Of a stretch of 64,000 nt of DNA, positions 50,580 to 63,641 are shown in pieces; position 1 is the first letter of the stretch; each line of letters begins with the position of its first letter. Position numbers and translations under genes: made by a program. This stretch comes from Malurus cyaneus samueli (Eukaryota; Chordata; Aves; Passeriformes; Maluridae): NCBI GenBank assembly GCA_009741485.1, contig VKON01000103.1:2248217-2312216 (forward strand), in the 5' to 3' direction. The notes under the pieces are model-generated. The model was not told where the DNA came from. It was given only the letters and a program-made list of their open reading frames with translations, and searched no databases.

Positions 50580-53280
50580 TGAAGTGCATGTATACTAATG
50601 CACGCAGCATGGGTAACAAACAAGAGGAGTCTGGAAGCCATGGTACACAGCAAAGCTATGATGTGATTGCCTTACGGAAACATGGTGGATGACTCACAAT
50701 AGCTGGAGCACTGCACTGGATGGCTACAAGCTCTCAGAAGAGACAGAAAAGGGAGAAGAGTGGAGGGGTGGCCCTTTAATTAGGGAAGTTTTTGATGCCA
50801 TGGACATTCAACTAAATGATGATGAAGTTGAATGCCTATGGGTAAAATGATTAAAGGAAAGGCAACAAAGCTGACATCCTACTGGGAGTCTGTTACAGAC
50901 CACCCACAACAAGAATGAAGAAGTGAACTTATTCTATAAGCACAGCAAGATTTCAGGTCACCAGCCCTTGTCTCGTAGTGACTTTAACCTACCGGACATT
51001 GCTGGGAACTTTAATACAGCAGAAAAGAGGCAGTCCAGGAAGTTCTTGGAGTGGGTGGAGGACAATTTTCTGTGCAGCTGTGAGTGAGCCCACAGGGGAG
51101 GCTATACTAGATTATTGTTGACAAATAGAGATGGGCTGGTGGGAGTTGGTGGTTGGAGGAAAACTGGGGCATAGTGACCATGGGATTATTGAGTTTCAAT
51201 AATTGGTGGAAAGGAGGGTGAACATCAATAAGACTCTACATTGGACTTCAGGAGGGCAGACTTTAAACCTATTTAAGAGACTCTATCCAGAGAGTTCCTT
51301 GGGAAGCAGCCCTTAAAGCAAAAGGAGTACAGAAGGTGGGCATACTTCAAAAGAGAGATCTTGAGGCACAGGAACAGACTGTCCAGTGCGACGAAAGATG
51401 ACTGTGCGAGGCAAACGTCCATCCTGGATGGACAATGAGGTTTGGAAGCAACTTAGGAACAAAAAGAGGATATATCATCTTTGGAAGGTGGGTCAGGTCT
51501 CTCAGGAAGTATTTAAGGAGGCTGCTAGGGCATGTAGAAAAAAATTAGGGAGGCCAAAGCTCAGTATGAACCAATTTGGCAACCCTTGTGAAGGATAATA
51601 GAAAATGCTTTACAAATATATCAATAAAAAAGGAAGGGCAAAACCGACCTTTGTTATCTATTGGATGCGGAAGGGATTTAGTAACTGCAGATGAGAAGAA
51701 GCGGAAGTGCTTAAATGACTTCTTTGCCTCGGTCTTTACTGAAAAACACATGGTGCTCAGGACAAACTTGTCCTCCTGGTGGTAGATAGGTCAGGGAGCA
51801 GAACAGTCCCCTTCGTTATCCAAGAGAGGCAGTCAGGAACTTCTGAGCTGCCTGGATATCCATAAATCTATGGGACCGGATGGGATCCATCCCAGGGTGA
51901 TGAGGGAGCTGGCAGATGAGCTTGCAAGCCACTCTCCATTCATCTACCAGCAGTCCTGGCTCACTGGTGAGTGTTCGAAATTGACTGGAAGCTGGCCATT
52001 GTGACGCGCATTCATAAAAAGGGTAAGAAGGAGATCTGGCATTACAGACCGTTAGCCTGACCTCAGTACCAGGGAGGTCATGGACAGTTTAAACTGAGTG
52101 CTATTATCAGCACCTACAGGATGGACAGGGGATCAGACCAGCCAGCATGGGTTAGAATGGGGTAGTCATGTTGACCAACCTGGTCTCCTTTATGACCAGG
52201 TAACCCCGCCTGGTGATGCAGGAAAGGCTGTAATGTTGTCTATTTAGACTTCAGCAAAGCCTTTGACAACTGTCTCCCACAGCATACTCCTGGAAAAGCT
52301 GGCAGCCCACGGCTTGACAGGAGCACTCTCGCTGGGTTAGAATTGGCTAGAAGCCCGGGCCCAGAGGGTGGTGGTGATGGTGCTGCATCCAGCTGGCAGC
52401 CAGTCACAAGTGGGTGTCCCTCAGGGGTCTGTACTGGGACCAGCTTGTTTAATATTTTATTGATGATATGGATGAGGGTATTGAGTCTTTCATTAGTAAA
52501 ATTTGCAGATGACATAAAACTGGGAGCGTGTGTCGATCTGTTGGAGGGTAGGAGGGCTCTGCAGAGAGACCTGGATATGGTTGGATACATGGGCTGGAGT
52601 CCAATAGGATGAAGTTAATCAGTCCAAGTGCCGAGTTCTGCATTTTGGCCGCAACAACCCCCTGCAACGCTATAGGCCGGGATCAGAGTGGTGAGAGTGC
52701 CCAGGCAGAAAGAGACTTGGGGTACTGGTCGTACAGCCGACTCAACATGAGTCAGCAGTGTGCCCAGGTGGCCAAAAGGCCATGGTATCTGGCCTGTATC
52801 AGAATAGTGTGGCCAGCAGGAGCAGATAGTCATCCTTCCCTATACTCATCGCACTGTGAGGCGGCACCTCGAGTGCTGTGTCCAGTCTGGGCCCAGTTCA
52901 GGAGGGACGTGGAGACCTTGACGTGTCCAGAGGAGGGCAACAAGGCTGGGAAGGCTGTGAACACAAGCCTATGAGGAACGGCTGAGGGAGCTGGGTTGTT
53001 TAGGCCTGGAGAAAAGGAAGACTCAGAGGTGACCTTATACTCTCTAAACTTCCTGAAGGTGCTGTAAGTGAGGTGGGGTTGGTCTCCTTTTCCGGGCAGC
53101 AAACTGACAGACGAGAGGACACAGTCTTAAGTTGCGCAAGGAAATTCAGGTTAGATATTAGGAGAAACTTTTTTACAGAAGGGTGATAAAATATTGAATG
53201 GCTGCCTGGGGAGGTGGTGGCGTCACCATCCCTGGACGTGTTTAAAAAGAGATTGGATGTGGCGCTGTTGCTCGGATGCA
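50580..53280 (+). pseudogene. CR1 ORF2 remnant (endonuclease and reverse transcriptase)
   Basis: The apurinic-type endonuclease blocks come first. A conserved middle part (RGKRPSWMDNEVW near 51406) and a stretch FFASVFTEKH near 51720 follow. The reverse transcriptase palm (LDFSKAFD, SSWQPVTSG, FADD) and the C-terminal RLNMSQQCAQVAK near 52742 come last. The pieces fall in different frames, so this is a decayed copy. Part of the frame breakage could be assembly error, since similar indel noise is seen elsewhere in the window. Confidence 0.8.
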
Positions 53281-53370
53281 TGATTTAGTTTAGTTGAGGT
53301 GTTAGGACAGAGTTGGACTCGAGATCTTGAAGGTCTTTCACCTGGTACTTCTGTGATTCTGTGATTACAT

Positions 53371-56300
53371 GGGAAACTTCTTACAATGTAAGGGAGAATT
53401 CTAGCCAGATAAGGAATAGTCGTTTCAGGTTATTTTCCAGGATTTTTCCAATTAATCAGTATAAATAAGCCTAGCTTGTGTGCAAATATTAAAGTCTGGT
53501 AGGTGCCCTTATTCAGAGCAGGAGTATGAAATGCCAGCTTTACTCTGTTCAAATGAGCATTTGATTTAGTGTTTAAAAGAACTAAAAATTGGGGAGTGAA
53601 ATGTGAATGCAAACAAATATATTTGAGGTCAGTCTATGAAAGTAAGGTTCTAGATTGCATAATTAACGTTCATTAAAACTTGAAAATTCTCTCAAAAGAG
53701 GTTTGACATTTTGAAAATTACCATGCCAAAGTGGAAACATTAGATATATTTACTATTAATTTTTGGTTTACCACAAAAGTGGTTTGATAGGGAGGGCAGA
53801 GGAAGCTTTCATGAATGGTACGAACCCACAAGCTGAATTTATTGTGCTTTTCCAACTGCTACATGTTCCACACAGTGTTGAATAATTGGGTAAAAGGAAA
53901 CTGTACAGTTGTAAAACTGCAATGGGAAAGGAAAAAGGCCACATCTTAAAAAAAAAAAAAAAAATCTTGTTACATTTCAAAGGTTCCAGTAAGTAAGCAG
54001 GAGAATAAATCACAAATTTTGCCAATTCAGGAGCTGCTGAGCCAAATCGTAGTAGCTATGGGGGAAGTAGCAGGAATTTCCTTTCCAAGACCTGCCAGAT
54101 TTCCTAGTTTTGTAAATTTAAATTTTTTGTCTGTCGCCGCATATGTACCAGTGAAAAGGAATTGTGAAATCAAGTGAATAATTAAAGTTGCAAGTGCTTG
54201 GGAATTCTGAATCCAGATCAATGCTATTCAGCAGAAATAGGATTGGAGAATGCTTGGAGGTCAGCATTTAAAATATCCGATTTAGAGTCCACAAAATAAA
54301 TCATCAGGATTATAATAAGCTATGAGTTCAGCAACAATCTGTGAATAAATCAGAATGTTTTGTTACGTAGTTAGAGTTCAAATGGAAGGAGCCCGATTAT
54401 AAATGATGGAATTGAATATAAACAGACACCTCAAAATCTTTGTGAAACACTTGTTTTTATGACAGGATTTCTAATTTAACAGTATTATTACTGAAATCCA
54501 TGGAGGTTTTAGCAGTGAAGTGGAAAAAGGACTGACTGACAGAATGCAGCTCAAAAATTGATCACCTCATACAAAACCTGGAGAATTCAGTGCATTTTGG
54601 GGACAGATCAGGAATGGTATAATTTTTATATTTTACCATTTGCTTATATATCATAAATGGCCAAGCTATGGAGTCCTTTATCTTTAAAATTACTTTTTTT
54701 TTTTTTTTCAACTTCATCTTCAGTCATCTCCTAGCTTGTCTTTCATGTAAAATGAAAATACAGGACGAAAATAGTGTTACCTTACATAAGAAATTGTCCT
54801 TATATAGGCAGGAGCAGAGTTTAAGAGCTATGTAGGCCTCATGCTGACATTTATTCTTGGGTAAATTTTATAATACACAAGTGATCTTTTAACTCTGATT
54901 AGTTCAGGTACCTAAGTATAGGAGAAATAATTCCTCTTGTAACTTATTTGTGGGAATAAATGCAAATACCTGCAATTACACTCCCCCGTGGTTTTGAATT
55001 TCAATCCTGAAGATTCGTGTCAGTGGAAGCATGAATCTTTGTGGAGAGAAAAGCCAAAAAGGATTTGAGTGAATGTCTCCCCAGAAAACTTCAGTGGATA
55101 AAGAGCGAACATACTTGATTTTTTTTTTTCCAGTAGCATTTTCCTCTAGCTTGGCTGTTTTTTGGGTTTTCTTTAAACACTGAGCCACTGTGACAGAAAA
55201 AAAGGATTCTGTGGCTCTACAATCACATGGTATCTCTGTATTTATATAAATTCTGAGCATCTATCAAAAACAGAACCCCCCACAAAAGGAGTTTTGTGAG
55301 TTTAGGGGCAGGCTGAGTGGAAAGGATTAAGTTGTAGAGAAACAGAGGCAGCACAGGCTTTGTAATGCAAGAATACAAGCAGAGCAAGCAAGCAATTTTT
55401 GAGTTATAAGCAAACAATTTCTCTTTTAAAAAGAAGATTAAATGCTTGGTTTTATTAAGGATTTGTCCCTGCTACCTACCTCTCCACTGAAATTTTTAAT
55501 CTTTTTTTTTTTTTTTAATTTTATTTTTTTTTTTCATTGGCTTTGGCTGTGGGAACTAATCAGCCTTCAGTTCATCTCAGGAGACAGAGTTGAATCCTCT
55601 GCCCGTTTTTGATGTGCTGTGTGTAATCCAATTACATTTCTGCCTCTGCTTACTGAATTTAAGCCTTATCAGCGTTGTGACCACTGAATGAAAATCTCGA
55701 CATATTTACCAATTTGTGTGACCATTTTTACTGGTTGCTTCCCAAATAGTTCTGCTTTTGTGGGAGAGTTCAAAGGGAATGTTTCAGTTCATATTTGCTA
55801 TATTTATTCATTTGCATAAAGAGGCCACGGGATCCAAACTGGAGATTTCCAGTGTTGCATCAAATAAAAATGAGTAGAACTCTGGTTATGGGTAATATGG
55901 AATGAAGATTCACCATTATAAACAGTTTTATCAGGAGGCTGACCTGGGGGGGGAAAATTTTCTTGCAACTGAGGAAAAATTTAAGGATGACAGGTACGAG
56001 TGGAAAGAGTCCAACCGTGACACGATTCATATCCCCAGGGAATGATGTTTTTCCAGAGAGATGAAAGGAGAGTTCAATTATGAAAATTAGGAAGTAGGCA
56101 GAATAGTTTAAGTGATGGTCATTTTAGAAAAGAAAAAGAAAGTTCTGACTAAAAGAATAACTGTAATTATGCAAAAGAAGCCTTTTTCCCTGCTGCAAGG
56201 TGAAAATCTCAGCGATTTCTTCCCAGGACTTTCTGATTTATGTCATTAGCAAAACAGGGCACTTGTGCTTGCTTTCAGTACCTCATTTGGAAGATGGTTC

Positions 56301-59300
56301 CAAATCCTGCCCTTTGGGCTGCGTTTGGCATCATTTTACCATAAAATCACAGATACATTTCTACAGATTTTTTAATGAGTAGGAACTCCAGCCTGGAAAA
56401 TACTTCTCACTTCTGCCAGAATAGTCAGGTACAGAGAATTACACCTGAGAGTTGTTCAGAGCTTTGGTAACATAAAGACTGAGAATTATTTTGTGTCTTT
56501 TACTTAGTTTTTTTGATGCAATATATTTGGTATATGACATTTTCCATATTTTTGTTTCTTTCAGCTGCCCCAGAAAAACATAGGAAGAAAGGTACTAAAA
56601 GTCCAAGGAGAAATTCCTTCCAATAAACATTCCTGAACATGAGTTTGCCTTGCAAAGGTCATTTTAATCAGCAGGGAGTCTATTCCTGTAGCTACTATTT
56701 ATTTATTTATTCCATAACTACAATGACCTGAAATTATTTTACCTAAAGAGTGCATGTTCAACTGATGAGAAGGATCATGGCATGATGGCACAGCCAACGG
56801 ACTGTGAGATTGATTTAGGGATTGGTTTCACTCTCAAGTTATTATTTTTACTTGCCTGGACAGACAGATCCATCCAGCCAGCACAGAGGGATTTAGAGTT
56901 CTTTTTGAGCTCAGCAGAAACCTCACCAAATTCTTTGGCATTAAGGTGTTTTTAGTTAATGGTTTCAGAGAAGCATCCTGACAAAAAATGAAAGTTCATT
57001 TCAACTCCATTCCTGCTGGATTTGGTCAATATAGCTCTCCTTATTTTTGAATTTCTTACATTTTCTCAGATATCAAGGCTATCAGGAGTGGTTAGAAACC
57101 CACACCCAGAATTTGTGTTTGCATGGAAATAAATTTTTGCCATAGTTGCGCTGCCTGTCATTAACTCAAATCTAGCACAGTGAGCCTCCTCTTAAAACTG
57201 GGAGCAATTTTCTGCATCCTTATGGCAGAAAAGAGTAATCCTTTAGGGCAGTGATGCCATGAAAGCTTTGCCTCACATGCACCTTTGAACATCAAAAGAA
57301 AATGCCTGAGTTCCCTCTTTGCTGACCTACTTATCAGGAAGGTTGTGAGGTCTGCTGGGTGCTCCTCTCTCCACCTGTCTCATCTGCTCTCTCCTGGCTG
57401 ATTTTCCATAGAAATATCATTTTTTACCTGTATATTATATATATTATATATTTATATATATATTTACCTATATATTGTTTAATATATTTACCTATAATTA
57501 GTGTATATATATATATTATAATATATATATATATATATAATATATATATTTGTGGGCTGTGTTTGATGCCATACTCAAATCTAAATTTCCTTTTTTTTTA
57601 CATGCTTCTTCATGTTAACAGTTTGTTGCTGCACGTTCCTGGAGATACTTGAACTTCCACTTAACAAACATTTCATGTTTTAACAGGAATAGTTTTGAGC
57701 TCTTGTCCTGTCTTTTCCTTCCAGTTGGTTCTCAAGTCATGGTTAACTTAATAATGCAAATTTACATTAATTATTAGCCTACCACCTGTTTTTACTCCAG
57801 AATATTCCTTATAAAATCCCAGGGATAAATAAGCCTACTAGGCCCTCATAATGTTTTTAGATCTGGACAAAAAATACATGCAAACAGGAATTTAGCATCT
57901 GATATTTTCAGTTCATTACATTTTCTGTCAGCATAGTTGGAAAATTTCGGAATAATACATTTATTCTTAAATGCAGAAATAGAGCAAATCCAATGACATG
58001 GTAATTTAAGTAATTCTGTGAAACTAATTTGTCTCCTTCATGATTTAATTAAAATAACAGTTTCCAGACTGCAGATCCACCCTTCTCACTACTACTTGGC
58101 ATGTCTGTAAGAAGGCACAGTGCATGATCCAGGTTCTTCCATTCTAACTAAACCAAATTATTAGGAGTGAAAAAAAAAAAAAAAGAAAGAAAAAAAAGGA
58201 GGGTGATAAATAACCCTCGTCAAACTGGATAAAGAAAGGATGTCAGCATTGAGATTGATGTGGCTGTGGGTATCTTGGAAATCTGCTTCCTCATTTAGAA
58301 GCTTTCTCTCCAGACTAACCTTATTCTATTTTTTTTTTTTTTTTTTGCTATTGTCATTTTCCAGAATAGACTTCATATGAGTCCCTGTCGGCTCGGAATG
58401 AACAGAAAAATATTCCAGTCCAAAAATAGAACACATGTGGTATTTTTATCCTGTTTTTTTGAGTAAATCCATACTCTGGGACGAGAAACCATTCTCCAAG
58501 TAAAGATACCATCCGTGTTTTCACTGCGATTCATCCTAAACTCCATGGTAAATGGCCAAATGGTTCTGCAGACTTTCCCAAGGAAACATGAAAGGCCTGC
58601 TGCTCTCAGGAGCTCCAATTTCCTTGGATTTTCCTGTTGAAGCAGGAGTGATGAACAGATGTGCAATTCACAGAGGTTGTGTGGAAGAACTGGCTGGGGA
58701 TGGACTGCATCTCAGTCTGCTGAGTGTCTCATTAAATACTCCCAGTCACAGGCAAAAGAAGAGCACTTGAGCCAGATTCTTTCACAGGGGTGTCTTACAG
58801 AGCCTAGTTAGTCAAATATGAATAAAATATGAACTTCCTGAAGTGATACAACCGCTGGGAGAGAAAACTTAGTTGTGGAGGCAAGAATTCATGGCTGCTT
58901 TGGTACCTAAGGGTCTCCAGCACTGTAAACAACGGAGAAAAGGGGGAAATGCAAGTTCTGAATGGTGTTTCAGCACATCTGAAATGATGTAGTGACCACA
59001 GCCTTCACTTGATCATCCTCAGCTCCCACTGCTGCAACATTTTGCTCGTTTTGAAGGGAGTTCCTGATCTTACAGGACATTGGCGGTGCTGCCTTGAGAG
59101 GTCGATAGAAATGATGAGTGAAGCAAGCAGAGGAAAGAGCAGAAGAGCAAAAAGAGAAGGACGAAAGGGAAGGAGAATAATTCATGGTCTACAAGTGCAG
59201 TAAGCACTGAGCTGCAGTTCAGTCTTATTTGCTGCACAGAACCTTTGATTACAGCAGAGATTAGTGTTGGAGCAGGGCCAGGCCCTGCCTGTGTGAATTG

Positions 59301-61200
59301 CAGCAATTGGGGGAAAGCATAAATTAATACAGGCCATAGAAACATCAATTCAGCTTTTTAAACCTCACGTTCCCTTTTCACAAAAATATATTAAATTGTT
59401 GTGTATTTTTTCCTGGCACTGCATGCATAGAGAAGCAATAATGCCTATTTCTCACCTACAGGACTGTGAAAAAGGACAAATCTGTGTGCTAGCACACCTT
59501 AGAGATCCTTTCCTATGACACAATAATACATCACTATCAAAGATAGTGACATGTAGGTATTGTCTCTGTTCTACCAATAACATCATCCCTTATGAATGTG
59601 AAGGAACAGGGGAATTGTAATAGCTTTAAAATAAAAACTGCCCTTTGAATACTATGAGAATATAAAGCTGAATGAATGAGTCTCAGCATTCATCTATAAA
59701 TACTCAAAGCTTGTTTTCTGCTTTTAAATCAGTTAAAAATTGGATCCAGTAAGACCTCTGAGCTAGATTGAATTCCGTGGAGTAACGTGATGCCTATCAC
59801 ATTAGAATGGATTAAAAAAGGCACAAAAATGCTCTTCTGCTTCTTCCACTGTCAGTTTTGTGTGTATGAAGTGTGCATAGAATCCTGCATCACATTTATC
59901 ATTGCCCAAGAACATGCTTTAGCTAATAAAACCAAGAAGAATAACAACACTCTAAAAGGAAGACCAAAGAGAATGGTTGTTTCTACTTGTCTTTTTAATC
60001 AGGTATCCACTGAAGAGTCACCTCAGATAAAGACAGAACAATGCATCTGAAATTTTGAAAGAGAAGTAAAAGCTAAATAAGACATTGTTTTTTGTGCCCC
60101 AAGTCCTTGAAACATCTCAAAGAAGAAATAAAATGATGTTCAAATCCTACTGATAAAAAGCAACATAAAACTTGTTGGAGAATGAAGCGACTGCACTCTG
60201 GAAAATGCCCTTAGAATTAAACTTTACTGATGTCAGAGTAAGTCTGGGTGCTCCTGATTCAAGAAGTTTACCTGTGATACCTCTGATATTTTATGGCATT
60301 GTGCATGTTCTTGTGCTTAAGTGATGGAAGGGGTTTGATCCATGACTTGGGTGTGCTGCTGTGCCAGGCTACAGAAGAATCTGGGTTTTATTGGGAATGC
60401 ATTTGTTGAATGTTTTCAAACTGCATCCAAGAGCACCAAAATTTTGGACTCCTTTTGTGATGACAGATGACACTGTGTTTTAACAGCATTTGGGATGACA
60501 TTAGGGATTTATCTATGTCTTTATATTGACTGTGGAACTTGAAGAACTGTGATTGCTGAAAAAAAAAAAAAAAAGGCGAGCTCTAAGTGCCATTTATCCA
60601 TTTCACAGCGCTGTTGGCAAGATTTGATGCCTGACATTCAGCGTGCTTATTTGGTTGTTCCTTCATTCTCCCCTGCACAGTCATAGGTCATTTACTGACA
60701 CGAGTGGGATTAAGGCTATGGGCAGTAAGGGATGTGGGCAGCAGAGTCAGACAGGCAGCATGGATAATGTGGGCTGTGCTGCCAGGAATCCGAAGGGAAA
60801 TCGTCACCAGGCTCTCTTGGTTTCTCTGTGGAGGAGGCAATGAAACAAATGCCCAACCCACTCGCTGCTCATGTTGGATTTGTCTCCAGTTGCAAACACC
60901 TTGAGGCAAAGTGTCTGGTGTGAGTGTTGGTTTTTGATTTCTTCTCCATTTAGTCTTTTCCTTCTCCATGAGGGGAAGTGCCTACACTTCGTTTGTACTG
61001 AGATGGTAGAGTTGTAGTTGTGGTGTCAAATATGGCCAAGCTGCATTTTCATGGCGATCCCTTACAGGGAGTGGAAGGTGCCACAGCTCCAATTTTCCAG
61101 GTGCTGAAGGAATAGGCAGCTTAGAGGCTGCCTGTGTTGCAGCAGGCAGAGGGAACAGCGATTTGAGGTGTTAACTCTGCCAAATACACAACGGAACCCT
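53371..61200. other. Intergenic, no gene seen
   Basis: This AT-rich stretch upstream of the KCNA4-side CpG island holds several poly(A)/poly(T) runs (53949-53963, 55502-55535, 58170-58198, 58329-58346, 60560-60574) and an alternating TA tract at 57430-57550. No exon, RNA gene or recent transposon was recognised. Confidence 0.5.
57430..57550. repeat. TA-rich simple repeat
   Basis: About 120 bases consist almost wholly of alternating T and A (TATATA runs broken by TTTACC). The tract is self-complementary and could extrude hairpins. Confidence 0.9.
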
Positions 61201-61550
61201 CTAGTCATGAACCAGGACCTAGTTTCTGTTTGGGCACAGAATTAGGAGCGAAAGTTAATTCGGCTTCATTTGAGAGCTGGCTGTTGGGCAGGAGCAGAGG
61301 GACTGTCTGCTTGTACTGCAAGGAGGCGAGCGGGGCAGCAGCGCGGAGGTGCGGGCGCTTCTTTTCTTTTTTTTCTGGGAAATTTGATCCGGGCTGGGGT
61401 TTGCATTTCTCCGAACCCACCTCAACGCTGCATTTGGCTTCCTTCAGGGCACCGCCGGCGGAGGGGGCTGGCAGGGAGCTGGGCTCGGCAGCCCGGGCGG
61501 CACACAGCGCGGGGATATGGAGTCGGATCGTTAAAGGCGTTCCAGGGCGC

Positions 61551-61951
61551 GGGGAGCGTGGAGAGGAGCGGAGAGGAGCGGAGAGGAGAGGAGCGGAGAG
61601 GAGAGGAGGGGCGGAGCGGAGAGGAGCGGAGAGGAGCGGTGCGGAGCGGAGAGGAAAGGAGCGGTGGAGCGGGAGGAGAGGAGAGGAGAGGAGAGAGAGG
61701 AGCGGTGCGGGGGAGAGAGGAGCGGTGCGGAGCGGTGCGGAGAGGAGCGCAGAGGAGCGGAGCGGAGCCGAGAGGAGCCGTGCGGAGCGGAGGTGCGGAG
61801 AGGAGCGGAGAGGAGCGAGAGGAAGGAGCGGAGAAGGAGAGGGCGGGAGGAGGGAGAGGAGCGGAGAGGAAGGAGAGGAGCGGTGCGGAGAGGAGCGGAG
61901 CGGAGCTCAGAGGAGCGCAGAGGAGCGGAGAGGAGTGGAGAGGAGCGGTGC
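61551..61951 (+). repeat. Polypurine GGAGAGGAGC-type minisatellite
   Basis: About 400 bases are built on GGAGAGGAGC and GGAGCGGTGC decamers. The plus strand is nearly all purine. The block creates long Arg/Glu/Gly/Ala-only open frames on the plus strand and Ser/Pro/Leu-only frames on the minus strand, which are not genes. Confidence 0.93.
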
Positions 61952-62122
61952 GCGGCGCAGTTTGGGCGGTGGCCGCCAGAGGCCGGGAGCGGGCCGGGAG
62001 CGGCGGAGAGGCGGCGGAGAGGCGGCGGCTGCGGAGCAACAGGGCCGGCGGGAGCGCCGGGGGCGCGGTGCCGCGGGCTGGCCCGGCTCCATCGCGGGCA
62101 TCTCCGCCGCCGCCAGCGCTCG

Positions 62123-62158
62123 CCCTCCCTCCATCCCTCCATCCCTCCATCCCTCCCG
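62123..62158 (+). repeat. CCCTCCAT simple repeat
   Basis: Four consecutive TCCCTCCA-type units of pyrimidine-rich sequence lie just upstream of the 26-bp minisatellite. Confidence 0.85.
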
Positions 62159-62218
62159 CCCGCGGCTCCGCGCTCCAACCGCGTCCACAGAGCCGCACAA
62201 CAAGTGGATGGAGCGGGC

Positions 62219-62430
62219 GGGAGCCGGCTGAGCCCTGGACTGACCGGGAGCCGGCTGAGCCTGGACTGACCGGGAGCCGGCTGAGCCTGGACTGACCGGG
62301 AGCCGGCTGAGCCTGGACTGACCGGGAGCCGGCTGAGCCTGGACTGACCGGGAGCCGGCTGAGCCCTGGACTGACCGGGAGCTGCGCTGAGCCCTGGACT
62401 GACCGGACCGGCTGAACCCTGCACTGACCG
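62219..62430 (+). repeat. 26-28 bp minisatellite, ~8 units
   Basis: Units of GGGAGCCGGCTGAGCC(C)TGGACTGACC repeat head to tail. The middle units are nearly identical and the last two are diverged. The array sits within the presumed KCNA4 promoter or first exon. Confidence 0.93.
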
Positions 62431-62824
62431 AGCCCCGTCCCGGGAGCCGGCTCCGCGCACGGATTACCCAGCCAGCGCGGAACGCGGAGCCGGAGGGAGC
62501 GGGATCGCGCCTGGCCGCTCGGTCCGCCTCGCACAGCACAAGCACACGCACACACCGCGCTCCATTCCCTCCGGGAACGCGACCCTCGCTCGTTGTTGCC
62601 TTGTCGCCAATGCCGAGGCGAGCGGCAGCGGCTGCGGCGGTGCCCGGTGGCCCCAGCAGCATCCCCGGCTCGCTCCCGGCGAGAAGGGGCACAAATCACT
62701 CGCCAACCTGTGGTGCGCACTGACCACCTGCGACTGTGGATCATTGGCACGGCCCCCTCAGGACTGCTGTCACCCGCTCCTTACACCAGCGGGAACGGCG
62801 CTGCTATTTCCCTGCCTAGCATCA
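62431..62824 (+). other. KCNA4: Presumed KCNA4 noncoding exon 1, 3' part
   Basis: GC-rich sequence ends at a strong donor, CATCA|GTAAGT, with GT at 62825-62826. It is followed by T/G-rich intron-like sequence. The start of the exon is not determined and may lie anywhere within the island. Confidence 0.4.
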
Positions 62825-63641
62825 GTAAGTATAGCGGCGATCTGGGCATCTTTTTTTCTGCATGACACGTAAGGTAATGATTTTATAAATAGCGTCGTTT
62901 AATAGTTGGTGTTCACCTTCTCTCGTGTGTGAATAGATGCGGCTATAAATGAGGCTCGTTTCAGAGGGGGGTGTGGGGGGCTGTGTGTTTTTGTGTGTGT
63001 GCTTGCATGTAGATGTTGCTTCAGTGCACCTGCAGTTGTTTTCTTGGCATATCACGGCATTTTCACTTGGCTGAGCATCGTACGTGCCTGTTTCCAAATT
63101 AAATCCGGCGAGATGTTCTTTGTGATCGAAACACGATTCTGCTGTAGATTGAAAACGTTACATTCCCACATCTGCTGTGTTTCTACCGATGCAACAAAAG
63201 CTCTTTGTGTGGACACATTTTATTCTTTCGTGTTCGGTGTGGATATATGTAGGTGTATCTCTTGCGTATTTGCTCGCAGACCTGAACGAGTCGTGTGTTG
63301 CAGTATTTTTATTGGTGTTTATGCGTGTTGGTGTTCTAGGAGCATGCATATGTTTGTGTATGGATGCAAGTGCTTACAGGGGTGGGGATTTTGTATCTGT
63401 CTCTATATATATGTGACATGCCCACCCACACCCTTACCCACGGAGTCGTTCAAAATCTCTGTGCATGTGATGTGGGTGTGTGTGTAATGTAGAAGTGTGA
63501 ATAGTGTGGGCAGGAGAAGATTTGAATGCCGTGGTAATAGATGACACGGTTTCATTTGATCGGTGTGACCTTTTTGGAAAACAATCCAATCTTTTCCCTT
63601 TTTGTTTTGTTTATTTTTGTGTGTTCGTGCATGTGCCTCAG

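Larger units (their letters stand above)
48902..53370 (+). mobile_element. Near full-length CR1 LINE, coding frames broken
   Basis: The ~4.47 kb element matches the expected CR1 length (~4.5 kb). Its parts in order are a CpG-rich 5' region (48902-49400, with four CCCGT repeats), an ORF1-like coiled coil (VAELREEVERLRSIRE near 49622-49669), an endonuclease with NARSMGNK near 50596 and the TETWW motif at 50674-50688, a reverse transcriptase with YLDFSKAFD near 52240 and the catalytic FADD at 52502-52513, the C-terminal domain, and a 3' end with two TTCTGTGA-type repeats near 53350-53366. Frameshifts and stops interrupt ORF2 many times, for example after the endonuclease ETWW motif, so it is not active as sequenced. 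Orientation is plus, the same as the presumed KCNA4. Confidence 0.88.
61230..62850 (+). promoter_or_regulatory. KCNA4: CpG island, presumed KCNA4 promoter
   Basis: The sequence changes abruptly to GC- and CpG-rich over about 1.6 kb, unlike any other single-copy part of the window. Conserved amniote order places KCNA4 next to FSHB, head to head, so KCNA4 should read rightward from here. KCNA4 has a long noncoding 5' exon and an intron-free coding exon further downstream. The coding exon (Kv1.4, a fast-inactivating voltage-gated potassium channel) is not in the window, so the assignment rests on position, the CpG island and a good donor at 62825. Long open frames across the island on both strands are low-complexity artefacts. 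Confidence 0.55.

Noticed and set aside
61230..62295. Open frames of 333, 341 and 201 codons rich in Arg/Glu/Gly/Ala
   Set aside because: They translate the polypurine GGAGAGGAGC repeat and the 26-bp minisatellite and have no domain. Overlapping frames on the same strand are equally open.
61422..62750. 442-, 309- and 261-codon minus-strand frames in the CpG island
   Set aside because: They are the reverse-strand reading of the same repeats (Ser/Pro/Leu/Arg only), open because of GC-rich composition.
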